A stretch of 64,000 nt of DNA, taken from contig NZ_JABBXA010000010.1 of NCBI RefSeq assembly GCF_014161445.1, positions 124,001 through 188,000 on the forward strand, given 5' to 3'. Below are positions 45,229-53,550 of the stretch, piece after piece. Origin of the DNA: Microbispora sp. H13382. Lineage in GTDB: Bacteria > Actinomycetota > Actinomycetes > Streptosporangiales > Streptosporangiaceae. Each line of letters begins with the position of its first letter. Position 1 is the first letter of the stretch. The notes beneath the pieces were generated by a model. The model worked only from the letters and a program-made list of their open reading frames with translations. It searched no databases and had not been told where the DNA came from. The translations under genes were made by a program, and so were the position numbers.

Positions 45229-45636
45229 GTGCGGTGCGTGACCGGTGAGACCGATCTGCACACGCTGCTGACCACGATGCGCCCGCGGCTCAACCCTGGC
45301 CGCTACGTGTTCACCACGGTCGACGGCGACGTCCCGCCGGGCGTCAGGCCCGTCGTCACGGTCGCCGAGGAGGAGGGCCTGACACTGGTCCTGCCGCAGC
45401 GGGACGCCGACGCGGCAGGACTGACGTACGACTACGTGGCGGGCTGGATCACGCTGCGCGTCCACTCGGCACTCGAAGCCGTCGGCCTGACCGCCGCCTT
45501 CGCGCAGGCACTCGCCGCCGCGGGCCTGAGCTGCAACGTCGTCGCCGGATTCCACCACGACCACCTCTTCGTGCCGTACGAGCGCGCCGGCGAGGCGGTC
45601 GAGGTGCTGGAGGACCTCGCCCGGCGGTCCGCCTGA
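45229..45636 (+). CDS. ACT-domain protein (ACT_3/DUF2241-like)
   Basis: The start is GTG 45229 with a perfect AGGAGG at 8 bp; GTG 45238 is a weaker alternative. The 135-residue protein has two ACT-like halves: RYVFTTVDGDVPPGVRPVVTVAEEEGLTLVLPQRDADAAGL and ITLRVHSALEAVGLTAAFAQALAAAGLSCNVVAGFHHDHLFVPYERAGEAVEVLEDL. The latter end is characteristic of the stand-alone ACT_3 family. Such proteins are thought to bind amino acids, but no role is established. It is monocistronic; the DNA on either side contains gene remnants. Confidence 0.88.
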   Translation: MRCVTGETDLHTLLTTMRPRLNPGRYVFTTVDGDVPPGVRPVVTVAEEEGLTLVLPQRDADAAGLTYDYVAGWITLRVHSALEAVGLTAAFAQALAAAGLSCNVVAGFHHDHLFVPYERAGEAVEVLEDLARRSA

Positions 45637-45734
45637 CGACTCACCGGCGGGACCGCCGCCCTCCCCGCAGGCGGTCGCAGCATGGGCACCCGAAGCTAAG
45701 GTCCGGGGTTTCGCTGGTCCTGCTCGTAGCGGAC

Positions 45735-45922
45735 CAGCATGCCCCGGGCAGCACCCTGCGACCGGGCCCGATCTCCCAGGCGACCTCCAGCATGTCGCCG
45801 TACCGGCCGTCCTCGACGCTCTGCGGGGTCGGCAGCGTGCTGCTCTCGCCGACCACCCAGTGCCGACCGCGTACAGCGACCAACTCGCCGCCCAAGCCGG
45901 CCAAGCCCGCCCGCGCCCGCAA
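45735..45922 (-). pseudogene. Fragment resembling the N-terminus of a SNF2-type (DISARM DrmD-like) helicase
   Basis: The minus-strand frame reads GGELVAVRGRHWVVGESS, TPQSVEDGRYGDMLEVAWEIGPGRRVLP and then loses similarity. This order resembles the N-terminal region of large phage-defence helicases. Only about 60 residues remain and no helicase motifs follow, so it would be a relic. The assignment is from memory of the family and is tentative. Confidence 0.3.
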
Positions 45923-46105
45923 GGACCCCGAAGCCGCCCCGCCCGGCCTGTTCTGAACCGGTAGCGGCTCTCCCCGACAGCGGTCATAGTTCGAGTGCGC
46001 CTCGGCGCATCCGCAGGAACCAGAGCGATTGCCTTGACCAGCAGTATCGGTGAGGGGCAGGGAAACTCCTCCCTGCCCACCCGGCGCTGCGAAAGGAGCG
46101 AAGGG

Positions 46106-46309
46106 ATGTCAGACCTTCCCCAGGTGATCACCACGAGGGGCAGTGACCGTTACCACGTCAGCGAGGAATGCCCCATGTGGCTGGCCGGCCGGCTCGGCAG
46201 CGAAAGCCAGGGCAACCGCCTGCACAACGTCCTGCGGATGTCCGAAGCGGAGGCCCGGGCCGACGGCTGGACGCCCTGTCCCGGCTGTGTCGGCACCGGA
46301 CACATGTGA
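46106..46309 (+). CDS. Small putative zinc-binding protein
   Basis: The 67-residue product starts at ATG 46106 with AGGAG at 7 bp. It has a His-Cys pattern RYHVSEECPMWLAG near the N-terminus and WTPCPGCVGTGHM at the end, so His20, Cys25 and the CPGC pair could bind one metal ion. Similar H-x(n)-C...C-x-x-C mini-proteins are frequent in actinomycetes beside mobile or accessory genes, without assigned function. The ribosome binding site and clean termination support a real gene. Confidence 0.55.
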   Translation: MSDLPQVITTRGSDRYHVSEECPMWLAGRLGSESQGNRLHNVLRMSEAEARADGWTPCPGCVGTGHM

Positions 46310-46645
46310 GCTGTTAAGCGAGAGGAGTACCTTCTCGGCCTTTTCCCTTCCTGGAGAGGCCGGGATTCCAAGGGCTCGCGAGCGGAGGTAGCCTGCGTGG
46401 GTTTCGCTGACACAGAAAGGTCTTTTACGGCACCTTCCTGAGGCCCCCGGATCAGCTCTGTCCCGTGGGTATGCCGCAACCGATAGGAGCCCCCAGCGCC
46501 GCCGTTCCCGGCTGGCGTGACCTCGCCCAGCATGATCAAGATGAAGAGCACACACGGTCACGGACTTGATTCCGGTTGGGTCGAAATCGGTTTTCCGGCG
46601 CCTTTGCCACTGTGACGTCTTTTATCGGCATAGTAGTTTGCGTTC
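46310..46645. other. 336-bp intergenic region
   Basis: No gene or RNA was recognised. It must contain the promoter of the haloperoxidase gene; the sequence near 46600-46640 is relatively AT-rich. Confidence 0.5.
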
Positions 46646-47959
46646 ATGTTCAGCCCATTTGCTGCATGCCGGGCAGCCGCTCTGCGGCCCACGGTCGTCT
46701 GGGCGGCCGTCGCCGGGGTCATCGCCGCCGGGTCGCCGATCGCGCTGGGCTCATCTCCCGCGTACGCACGGGATCCGGGCTCCTCCGCCAACGCCGTCAT
46801 CGTCTGGGACCGGAACGCTCAGACCGCGATCTGGGACATCGCCGGTCAGCAGCCGCAGGTCCAGGCGCGTAGCTTCGCGATGGTCCACGGAGCGGTCTAC
46901 GACGCGGTGAACGCGATCGCCGGTGCTCCCTACCAGCCATACCTGGTCGCACCGGCCGCCGATGGCACCGAGTCGACGGACGCGGCCGTCGCGACCGCGG
47001 GCTACCTGGTGCTGCACGCGCTGTTTCCCGACCAGCAGGCGAGCTTGAAGGCCCAGTACGACGAGTCGCTGGGCGCGGTACCCGACGGCGCCGCGAAACA
47101 GCGTGGAATCAGCGTGGGCACGCAGGCGGCCGATGCGATGATCGCAGCGCGGCGGAACGACGGGGCGTTCGGCGACCAGACCTGGCCCGTGGGCACCCGC
47201 CCTGGTCAGTGGCGGCCGGCGCCGCCCGCGTTCGCCTCGGACGGGGCCTGGGTCGGTCACCTCAAGCCGTTCCTCATCCCGAGGGCGTCCATGTTCCGTA
47301 CGTCCGGCCCGCCGGCGCTCACCAGCCGCCGGTACGCCCGGGACTTCAACGAAGTCAAGACGGTCGGCTCGGCGACCAGCACGGTCAGGACGGCCGACCA
47401 GACGAAGGCCGCGATCTGGTGGCACGACCGGCATCTGGCCGAATGGGAGATCAAGCGCCAGCTCGCGACGCGGCAGCGACTGAACACCCTTCAGACGGCG
47501 CGGATGTTCGCCATGGTCGACCTGGCCGAAGCCGACGCCACAATCGCCTGCTACAACGAGAAGGCGGCATGGAACTTCTGGCGGCCGGTCACCGCGATCC
47601 GGCTGGCCGACACGGACGGCAACCCGGAGACGTCCGCCGACCCCGAGTGGACGCCGCTGCTCGTCACGCCGCCGCACCCCGACTACACGTCCGGGCACAC
47701 CTGTTTCACCGCGGCGAGCATGTCGGCGCTGAGGTACTTCTTCGGACGGGATGACATCCCCTTCAGCGGCTACAGCGCCGACTCGGGTACGACCAGGTAT
47801 TTCCGCGGTTTCTCCCAGGCGCTCGCCGAGGTCGTCGAGGCCCGAGTCTGGGGCGGCATCCACACCCGTACGGCGGACGTGCAGGGCGCGAAGATCGGTG
47901 CGCAGGTCACCGCCTACATGGTCACGCACTATTTCAAGCAGAGGCCGAGGAGCCGGTAG
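46646..47959 (+). CDS. Secreted vanadium-dependent haloperoxidase-like protein (PAP2 superfamily)
   Basis: The 437-residue product has a signal peptide (cleavage after AYA near residue 41) and a helical PAP2/chloroperoxidase domain. The vanadate or phosphate site is visible: Lys and Arg in YNEKAAWNFWRPVTAIR, SGH in PPHPDYTSGHTCFTAAS (H351), and Arg plus the axial His in ARVWGGIHTRTADVQG (H406). Length and layout match bacterial vanadium haloperoxidase-like proteins, which oxidise halides with peroxide, or act as phosphatases. The start is ATG 46646 with only a weak ribosome binding site. A broken HAD phosphatase gene begins directly behind the stop. Confidence 0.88.
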   Translation: MFSPFAACRAAALRPTVVWAAVAGVIAAGSPIALGSSPAYARDPGSSANAVIVWDRNAQTAIWDIAGQQPQVQARSFAMVHGAVYDAVNAIAGAPYQPYLVAPAADGTESTDAAVATAGYLVLHALFPDQQASLKAQYDESLGAVPDGAAKQRGISVGTQAADAMIAARRNDGAFGDQTWPVGTRPGQWRPAPPAFASDGAWVGHLKPFLIPRASMFRTSGPPALTSRRYARDFNEVKTVGSATSTVRTADQTKAAIWWHDRHLAEWEIKRQLATRQRLNTLQTARMFAMVDLAEADATIACYNEKAAWNFWRPVTAIRLADTDGNPETSADPEWTPLLVTPPHPDYTSGHTCFTAASMSALRYFFGRDDIPFSGYSADSGTTRYFRGFSQALAEVVEARVWGGIHTRTADVQGAKIGAQVTAYMVTHYFKQRPRSR

Positions 47960-47979
47960 AGCCCACCACGCAGGAGACT

Positions 47980-48501
47980 CCTGCGGCCAGGAGATGCGTC
48001 TTCTTCGACGTCGACGGCACTCTTATCGATGCCCTGGACAACCAGCGGCGAGTTTGGGCGGCATGGGCGGTGCGGTTCGGCCTGGATCCCGACGAGGTCT
48101 ATCGCGTCGCGCTGCGGACCCGGCCGGTGGAGACCTTCGCTCTCGTCGCGCCGGACCGGGATCCGCGTGCTTGCCTGGCCGCGCTGCACGAACTGGAGGA
48201 CGAGGACGTGCGGTCCGGCGTCTACACGGCTTTCGATGGCGCGTCGGCGTTGCTGCATGCCCTGCCGCCGGGCTCGTGGGCGCTGGTGACGTCGAACTAC
48301 GCCCACCGGGTTCGTGGGCGCTTCGCCCGCACAGGGTTGCCCGTACCCGAGGTCATCGTGGACGCGGCGGCGGTCGAGCAGGGCAAGCCCTCTCCCGGCC
48401 CCTATCTGCTTGCCGCCGAGCGGGTCGACGCCACCCCAGGGCATCCTGGCCTTTGCCACAGGCGAGAAGTGGACCTGACTGCACGGACTCAACCCGCCTG
48501 A
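47980..48501 (+). pseudogene. Broken HAD-family hydrolase gene
   Basis: The frame reads CVFFDVDGTLIDALDNQRRVWAAW (HAD motif I), ALVTSNYAHRVRGRF (motif II) and VEQGKPSPGPYLLAAERV (motif III). The natural start is missing: the only nearby ATG (47994, directly after AGGAG) is out of frame by one base, and no ATG/GTG/TTG precedes motif I in frame. The C-terminus lacks motif IV and diverges after LLAAERVDATPGHPG. Both ends therefore look damaged. Internal GTG 48070 could start a fragment without motif I. Confidence 0.6.
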
Positions 48502-48512
48502 AGCGCGGCCGG

Positions 48513-48544
48513 GGCCGGGCGGAGCTACGGCGATCCGCCCGGCC
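48513..48544. terminator. Hairpin between the HAD remnant and the VWA protein gene
   Basis: GGCCGGGCGGA pairs with TCCGCCCGGCC (11 bp, 10-nt loop). It lies 20 bp beyond the stop of the minus-strand VWA gene and can serve both directions. Confidence 0.7.
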
Positions 48545-48564
48545 TTGGTGGTGATTCATTAAGG

Positions 48565-50730
48565 TCACGGACAGTTGCCGATGTCGCTTTCGGCGGAGGC
48601 CAGGACGACGTTGGTCTTGGCCAGCCCGAGGGCGTCGACGGTGACGTGGACGGCGTTGACGGTCAGGCCCTTGTCGGGCGTGGTGAATGGAATCTGCTCG
48701 TTGAGGACGAGCTTGACGACACCGACGTTGACCGTGGTGTTCGGTTGGACATTGGTGGGTTCTGCGATGACCACCGTGTTGCCGACCTTGAGAGAGGCGA
48801 TCGTGGTGGTTCCGGTGGAGCCGTCGCAGGTGGTGGTGGAGCTGGATTTGATGGCCCCGACGGTGATCACCGGGATGCCGGTGATTCCGATGGTGGTGTC
48901 GTCGATGGAGGCGGTGGCCACGGACTTGCCGGGGAACTCAGTGGTGGCGACCTTGGCGCACAGGGCGTGCGCGCTGATCAGCCCGCTGAGGGTGGCGGTG
49001 CAGGGCACCGAGGTGGCGCCGGTCGAAGTGGTGGAGATGGGGCCGGTGTCGGGGGTGCGTGCGATGTTGACCAGTTGGATGCCGGCCAGGGCGGCGCTGG
49101 CGGTCAGGCCGTAGGCCCGTCCGGTCAGCCGCTGCGGCGTGACGGTGACGTGTTCGTCGCTGCACGGTGAGGTGACGGAGTTGTTGTTGGCGTCGCTGCC
49201 GTAGGTGGCGGTCCACCGGTAGGTGCCGGCCGCGCCGATGGTCACGTTGCCGGATGCGGCGGTGCCGCTGCCGGACAGGTCGTCGGTGCGGGTGGCGATC
49301 GGCGTCGTGCAGTCGGTGTCGCCGGGGGCGTACAGCTTGAACGTCACGGTACCGGTGGGGTGGAACCCGCCGGAGATGGTGGCGGTGTCGGACACGGCGC
49401 CACCGGCCGGCACGGACCCCGATGGGGTGGTGGCGATGCCCGGGGTCGCCTTGACGACCACGACCTCTTCATCGCCGCACTCGGAGGTGACCGGGTTGTT
49501 GGCGTCATCGCCGCTGTAGGAGGCCACCCACCGGTAGGTACCCACCCCGCCCGCGGCGATGTTCCCGGACGCGGCGGTGCCGCTGCCCGACACCGTCCCG
49601 GTACGCGTCTCGATGGGCGTCGCACAGTCGGTGTCACCAGGCCCGAACAGCTCGAACGTGACGGTGCCCGTCGGATGGAACCCACCGGACAGGGTCGCCG
49701 TATCCGAGACGTTCCCGCCCGCGGGCACCTGGCCCGACGGCGTTGTGGCGATCGACGGGGTCACCTTCGGAACGTGTTCGGTGATCGTTTCAGTGAAACC
49801 TGGTGACAGGACGCCGTTGAGCAGGAAGTCCACCCTGCAGGTAAGGGTGCTTCCCGGTGTGGCTCCGGCGCCGACGGAGACGGTCTCGGTGAAGGTGGCG
49901 TCATCGCCGCTGGTCACCGTACGGCTGCCCGGGGTCAGGGACACCGACAGGTTCGGATCGCAGTCGCGCAGCTGGTGGGTGACCGTGACCGGCAGGTTGT
50001 GCAGGGCCGCCAGGATGGTGTCGCTGACCTCCGAGGCGTTGAGGCCGGAGAACAGCTGTCCATCCGTGGCATCGGTGATCGCGGTCGCCTGCCCGGTCGA
50101 GTTCAGCCCGGACAGGTCGAACGCGAGCACGGTGATGTCGGCCGCCTGCAGGGCGCTGATCGCATTGGCCAGCGTGTGGCCGTTGCTGGGGTCATGGCTG
50201 GGGGCGTCCCCGATCAGCAGCACGATCCGGGTGCTGTTCGACCGGAAGGCGACCGCCCCGGACGCGACCTGGAACAGACCGTTGATGCCGTCCTCGGGGA
50301 AGTCGCCGCCGCCCGACGCGACCAGCGAGTTGAGACCGTTGGTGACGTCGGTCTGATTGGCGGTGAGGTTCTGCGCCACCCGGAACGGCGTCGCGTCCCC
50401 CATGTCCTTGTACTCGGCGACCGCGAACTGCGCGTCCGGCTGCGCCGAAGCGACGGTGGACAAGATGGTGTTCGCATTGGTCCGCACGTTCGAGATGACC
50501 CCGCCCATGCTCCCCGTTGTGTCGATCAGGAAGGTGATATCCGGCTTGGGGGGGACCGCCGGAGTGGACACGGTCTTGGCGATCGTCGTCGATCCGCCCG
50601 GAGCCAGTTCCAGCTTCACGTTCGCCGGGGTGACCCCGGGCGCGGCGGACGCCGTCCCCACTCCGGCCACCAGCATCGCACCGGCCACCGCCACGCACAC
50701 GGCGGCCCGTAATCTTCGCGTCGTTCTCAC
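48565..50730 (-). CDS. Secreted VWA-domain protein with Ig-like repeats and C-terminal choice-of-anchor-like region
   Basis: The 721-residue protein starts at GTG 50730 (AAGGA at 8 bp) with a signal peptide ending ASA near residue 29. A von Willebrand A domain spans about 60-250: ITFLIDTTGSMGGVISN is the MIDAS, with FPEDGINGLFQ and IVLLIGDAPSHDP further on. A beta-rich spacer follows, then two about 98-residue repeats that each start TPSIATTPSG/TPGIATTPSG and contain SDTAT-SGGFHPTGTVTF, FGPGDTDC/YAPGDTDC, GSGTAASGN, GTYRW. The final about 190 residues (RAYGLTASAALAGIQLVNIARTPDTG...) resemble choice-of-anchor P regions. No LPXTG motif or C-terminal helix is seen. It is probably an adhesion or matrix protein. 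Confidence 0.85.
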   Translation of the reverse strand: MRTTRRLRAAVCVAVAGAMLVAGVGTASAAPGVTPANVKLELAPGGSTTIAKTVSTPAVPPKPDITFLIDTTGSMGGVISNVRTNANTILSTVASAQPDAQFAVAEYKDMGDATPFRVAQNLTANQTDVTNGLNSLVASGGGDFPEDGINGLFQVASGAVAFRSNSTRIVLLIGDAPSHDPSNGHTLANAISALQAADITVLAFDLSGLNSTGQATAITDATDGQLFSGLNASEVSDTILAALHNLPVTVTHQLRDCDPNLSVSLTPGSRTVTSGDDATFTETVSVGAGATPGSTLTCRVDFLLNGVLSPGFTETITEHVPKVTPSIATTPSGQVPAGGNVSDTATLSGGFHPTGTVTFELFGPGDTDCATPIETRTGTVSGSGTAASGNIAAGGVGTYRWVASYSGDDANNPVTSECGDEEVVVVKATPGIATTPSGSVPAGGAVSDTATISGGFHPTGTVTFKLYAPGDTDCTTPIATRTDDLSGSGTAASGNVTIGAAGTYRWTATYGSDANNNSVTSPCSDEHVTVTPQRLTGRAYGLTASAALAGIQLVNIARTPDTGPISTTSTGATSVPCTATLSGLISAHALCAKVATTEFPGKSVATASIDDTTIGITGIPVITVGAIKSSSTTTCDGSTGTTTIASLKVGNTVVIAEPTNVQPNTTVNVGVVKLVLNEQIPFTTPDKGLTVNAVHVTVDALGLAKTNVVLASAESDIGNCP

Positions 50731-51405
50731 GGTGTCATTCCTTCTGGTGTGGCGTTATGCCACAACGAATTCGGGATTGCTGGCCGTGCAGAATTTCTAT
50801 GATTGCGCCACCCCGGGACGTCCTCTCCTCGCGTGTCGGCGCAATCGGTTACCAAATTGCATTTGTTGACGACCTCGGCGACCTTTTCGGCGCAGCCGCT
50901 GATCAGCGAGGGGGTGTGGCCACGGTCATATGGTGACTGGTCATTGAATAGATGTAAATAGGCCACTTACAGCAAGTTCCCGACTGGCCACAGTCGGCCA
51001 CCCCTTGCCGGTGAGAGGTGCCTGCGAGTAGTGAATCTTTTTCAGATACGCCGAATGAAATGCGTGATCGGCCGTTTGCCGCTGAGAAAAGAGCGGCCGT
51101 TTCCCGTCCTCTGGACCGTCTGAATCGCGGTTATGAGCATCGCCGCAGAGTCGACCGACAGCTCCCCAGTCCATTCGGCATCGGTCGGATCCGACGGATA
51201 CGCCGGCTTCCGGTCATGACTCCGGCACCTCGGCGAGGCGCAATCGCGGCGTCCTCAACCGTGGGCGTCCAAACAGACCCACGCATTTCCGGCTGCAGAG
51301 GCCTGGCAGGTTCAACCGGTCGCCGCATCCGGCCGCACCAGGTTGTGGTGGATCGGGGAGTGCCTCGGACGCGGCCGGGTCGTCGCCCACTCCGGCGTCT
51401 GCCAG
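50731..51405. other. 675-bp intergenic region
   Basis: It is lower in GC than the surroundings, with no recognised gene. A short dyad GACTG-GCCA-CAGTC is present near 50980. Small open frames on both strands have no ribosome binding sites. It contains the promoter of the VWA gene. Confidence 0.5.
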
Positions 51406-51603
51406 ATGACCTCCTACGAACCGGTCCGCTGCGGCCGCGTCTACCAGTTCCGCCGCCGCGCCCTCGCTCGTCACGACGTGCTGCTCGTGTCCTGGACGGC
51501 CGGATGGTGGCGTCACGAGGAGGCGTACGGGTGGCCGGACGCCGGAACGCTCCGCTTCACGGGCGACGAGCTTCACGCGGCCGGTATGACCGCCAACCTG
51601 TAG
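51406..51603 (+). CDS. Hypothetical 65-residue protein
   Basis: The product begins MTSYEPVRCGRVYQFRRRALARHDVLLVSWTAGWW-like and is rich in Trp and Arg. Codon use is GC3-rich and a strong hairpin follows 16 bp after the stop, which supports a real transcript. There is no clear ribosome binding site, and an in-frame TTG at 51343 would extend it by 21 residues. No family recognised. Confidence 0.4.
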   Translation: MTSYEPVRCGRVYQFRRRALARHDVLLVSWTAGWWRHEEAYGWPDAGTLRFTGDELHAAGMTANL

Positions 51604-51618
51604 CCGCCTCGACGAGGC

Positions 51619-51663
51619 GGGGTGCGGCCCCTGCCCGGTGATAGCAGGCAGGGACCGCACCCC
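51619..51663 (+). terminator. Long hairpin terminator
   Basis: GGGGTGCGG (51619-51627) pairs with CCGCACCCC (51655-51663), with further inner pairing CCCTGC/GCAGG. Confidence 0.75.
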
Positions 51664-51697
51664 GCACCCACTGTAACGACCACGTCCGAGGGTCCTC

Positions 51698-51943
51698 ATG
51701 CATCCGCGCTGCTACTTCTGGACGGGAGTCGGCGACGACCGCCGCAACGAGGCCGAACGCGGCCTGCCCCCGCCCTCCGGTGATCCCGGGCCGTTCCTGG
51801 CCTCGCCGCTGCCGCCGACGTGCGACTGGCTGCTCAAGCCCCGCACCCGCATCGACGTCTCTCCGGGCTCGGCGGGGGAGGCGCGGGAGTGGCTGACCGA
51901 GCGCTACCGCGCGGCCGAGTCGCACCGCTGTCCGGCATCCTGA
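51698..51943 (+). CDS. Hypothetical 81-residue protein
   Basis: ATG 51698 is preceded by GAGGG at 6 bp. The product starts MHPRCYFWTGVGDDRRNEAERGLPPP, has a Trp/Pro-rich middle and ends AAESHRCPAS. The N-terminal Asp/Arg/Asn block and the C-terminal helix (AREWLTERYRAAE) look coding, but no family was recognised. A strong terminator lies 100 bp downstream, before cspA. Confidence 0.45.
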   Translation: MHPRCYFWTGVGDDRRNEAERGLPPPSGDPGPFLASPLPPTCDWLLKPRTRIDVSPGSAGEAREWLTERYRAAESHRCPAS

Positions 51944-51984
51944 GCCGCCCGCCGCCGGAAGGGACATCAAACTTCTGCACGCAT

Positions 51985-51997
51985 CACCCCAGGGGTG
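51985..51997. promoter_or_regulatory. Dyad CACCCC-A-GGGGTG before a -10-like box, possible cspA promoter region
   Basis: The perfect 6+1+6 dyad is followed by TAGCGT (52001-52006), which could be a -10 element. A transcript from here would give a leader of about 160 nt for cspA. Confidence 0.35.
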
Positions 51998-52043
51998 TGG
52001 TAGCGTACATGGCGTTGCAGTTGTGGTACCCATGAAACTTGTG

Positions 52044-52084
52044 TGCGCCTGACGGTATGTGACCTTCAGGCGCATTTTTGTTTT
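52044..52084 (+). terminator. Canonical intrinsic terminator in the gap or leader before cspA
   Basis: TGCGCCTGA (52044-52052) pairs with TCAGGCGCA (52066-52074), followed by TTTTTGTTTT. This is the only textbook U-tract terminator in the window. It may end the 51698-51943 transcript or act as an attenuator in the cspA leader. Confidence 0.8.
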
Positions 52085-52173
52085 CCCGGCCATCTCCGGA
52101 GGGGGCCTCATCCGGCGACACGGGATCCGCGCGGTGCGGATTTCGGTTCGGTCCCTGATAAAGGAGATTCATT

Positions 52174-52377
52174 ATGGCTATCGGAACCGTGAAGTGGTTC
52201 AACGCGGAAAAGGGCTTCGGCTTCATCGAGCAGGAGGGTGGCGGCCCCGACGTCTTCGCCCACTACTCGAACATCGCCGCCCGCGGCTACCGTGAGCTGC
52301 AGGAGGGCCAGAAGGTGTCGTTCGACATCACCCAGGGCCAGAAGGGCCCCCAGGCCGAGAACATCGTGCCCGCCTGA
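52174..52377 (+). CDS. cspA: Cold-shock protein
   Basis: The 67-residue protein is a complete [37 protein letters not shown], with RNP1 (KGFGFIEQ) and RNP2 (DVFAHYSNI), ending [10 protein letters not shown]. This length is typical for actinomycete CspA-type RNA chaperones, which bind single-stranded RNA and DNA and melt structures at low temperature or during growth. AAAGGAG lies 8 bp before ATG. Upstream a terminator-like hairpin and a second small hairpin (ATCCGC/GCGGAT near 52127-52141) suggest post-transcriptional control. A terminator follows the stop. Confidence 0.97.
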   Translation: MAIGTVKWFNAEKGFGFIEQEGGGPDVFAHYSNIAARGYRELQEGQKVSFDITQGQKGPQAENIVPA

Positions 52378-52397
52378 ACCCAGGCCCGCATCTGATT

Positions 52398-52428
52398 CGG
52401 GGTCCGCGCTCGACGAGCGCGGGCCCCG
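52398..52428 (+). terminator. Terminator of cspA
   Basis: CGGGGTCCGCGCTCG pairs with CGAGCGCGGGCCCCG (one wobble pair), 20 bp after the cspA stop. Confidence 0.8.
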
Positions 52429-52633
52429 ACTCATGTCCGGGCAGACGCTCCCTCGTGCCGCACCTCGTCGATCCTGCAAGCGCCGCTGCTCATTCTGGGC
52501 AGGTGAGCTTGCCGCGAGGGCGGATGGAGATTCAATCCTGGCCGCGAGGGAGGGCGCCGGTGCGTGGACGCCCGCCGGCATGCCGCCGGCGGAGTCGTAC
52601 TCGCGCGACGCGCTTCCCTACGGCGCAGCTGTC

Positions 52634-52861
52634 TCAGAGCTTGTGCAGCTTTTTGTACGGGGTCGTGATTCGTTCCTGCTGCGATCGGAAATCGACGATC
52701 ACAGCAACCCCATCCTCTACATCCACGACCACGCCGAGACCGTACCGATCATGGGTGACCTGGTCGTTCACACTGAACTGCTCGACAGGTGGGGCAGGAG
52801 GCGGGGGCTTGAAGGGACTTGTGGGCAGGTGACGGCGGGACGCGCCGCTGGCTGGTTTCAT
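52634..52861 (-). CDS. Small protein with a UvrD/PcrA C-terminal Tudor-like domain
   Basis: The 75-residue product has a Pro-rich N-terminus (about 25 residues) and then VNDQVTHDRYGLGVVVDVEDGVAVIVDFRSQQERITTPYKKLHKL. This matches the actinobacterial small proteins that resemble the C-terminal Tudor module of UvrD/PcrA helicases, which contacts RNA polymerase. It may modulate transcription or repair (inference from the fold). ATG 52861 has only a weak upstream site. The opposite-strand open frames through this region are shadows. Confidence 0.75.
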   Translation of the reverse strand: MKPASGASRRHLPTSPFKPPPPAPPVEQFSVNDQVTHDRYGLGVVVDVEDGVAVIVDFRSQQERITTPYKKLHKL

Positions 52862-53043
52862 TCCATCCAGTATGTGCTGCTCGCCGAGATGGTCACAACC
52901 AACCTGTGGTCTCGGGCCGATGACGTCGTCATCGCCGCGGTCCGCTTCGGCGGCCCGGGGGATGACGCGAGGACCTTGGTCGGCATGCGCTCACTGCTCA
53001 CGCTCGCCCGGACGGTGGACGGAACGGAGAGATCCGTCGTGCG

Positions 53044-53550
53044 TCACGGCCGCCATTTGTCCTGGTAGCCGCTGTGCCAGTTGTACGCCGATGCCTCCAG
53101 CTTCAGCAGGTGCTCCGCCTGGGCGTGTTCCTCGAGCGCCAGGTAGAGCTCGCCCACGAGTACGGACTCCAGGAAGTCCACGCGGTCCCGCTTCGCGGTC
53201 AGGTCCCGCTCCGCTTTGTGCGAGTCGGGCTTCCCGGCGTCCGCGGACCTGTCCACCTGGTTCAGATCCTCGGCGATGCGGGCACGCAGGAACGCGATCA
53301 ACCCCTCGAACACGGCTTCCGCCTGGTGCGCACGGGCCCGGCGCGCGTCGGCCACGATCTCGCGGTAGCGGGCGGCCAGGGCGGGCTCGTCCGCGCTGGT
53401 GAGTTCCGGCCGGGGGAATCGCCGCAGGAGGGTTCCTCCATCGGCCGCCTCTTCGTCGCCGGCGGCCAGAGCGTCCCCGAGGAGCTCCGCCGCGAGCAGG
53501 GGGCGGTTGCGGACCAGCTCCAGGAGCGTCCCCCGATTGATCGTTGTCAT
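53044..53550 (-). CDS. Hypothetical protein with DUF6221-like C-terminus
   Basis: From ATG 53550 the product has 168 residues; GTG 53577 would add nine. The N-terminal half (NRGTLLELVRNRPLLAAELLGDALAAGDEE, LTSADEPALAARYREIVADARRARAHQAEAV) is helical. The C-terminal half (LIAFLRARIAEDLNQ then a charged coil and YLALEEHAQAEHLLKLEASAYNWHSGYQDKWRP) resembles the DUF6221 family, which ends with a HPDYRDEWRP-like motif. DUF6221 normally starts at the LVAFLRAR motif, so this looks like a fusion or extension. No Shine-Dalgarno sequence is seen. Function unknown. Confidence 0.65.
   Translation of the reverse strand: MTTINRGTLLELVRNRPLLAAELLGDALAAGDEEAADGGTLLRRFPRPELTSADEPALAARYREIVADARRARAHQAEAVFEGLIAFLRARIAEDLNQVDRSADAGKPDSHKAERDLTAKRDRVDFLESVLVGELYLALEEHAQAEHLLKLEASAYNWHSGYQDKWRP

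Noticed and set aside
44656..46134. 492-codon open frame on the minus strand
   Set aside because: It crosses the well-supported ACT gene and two remnants in other frames; the translation is shadow-like except for a short TPR piece noted separately.
50731..51405. Small ORFs in the region after the VWA gene
   Set aside because: No ribosome binding sites, mixed codon use and stops in all frames; no recognisable product.
52238..53068. 276-codon open frame on the plus strand overlapping cspA
   Set aside because: It overlaps cspA out of frame, runs through the cspA terminator and lies opposite the Tudor-like protein; composition is shadow-like.
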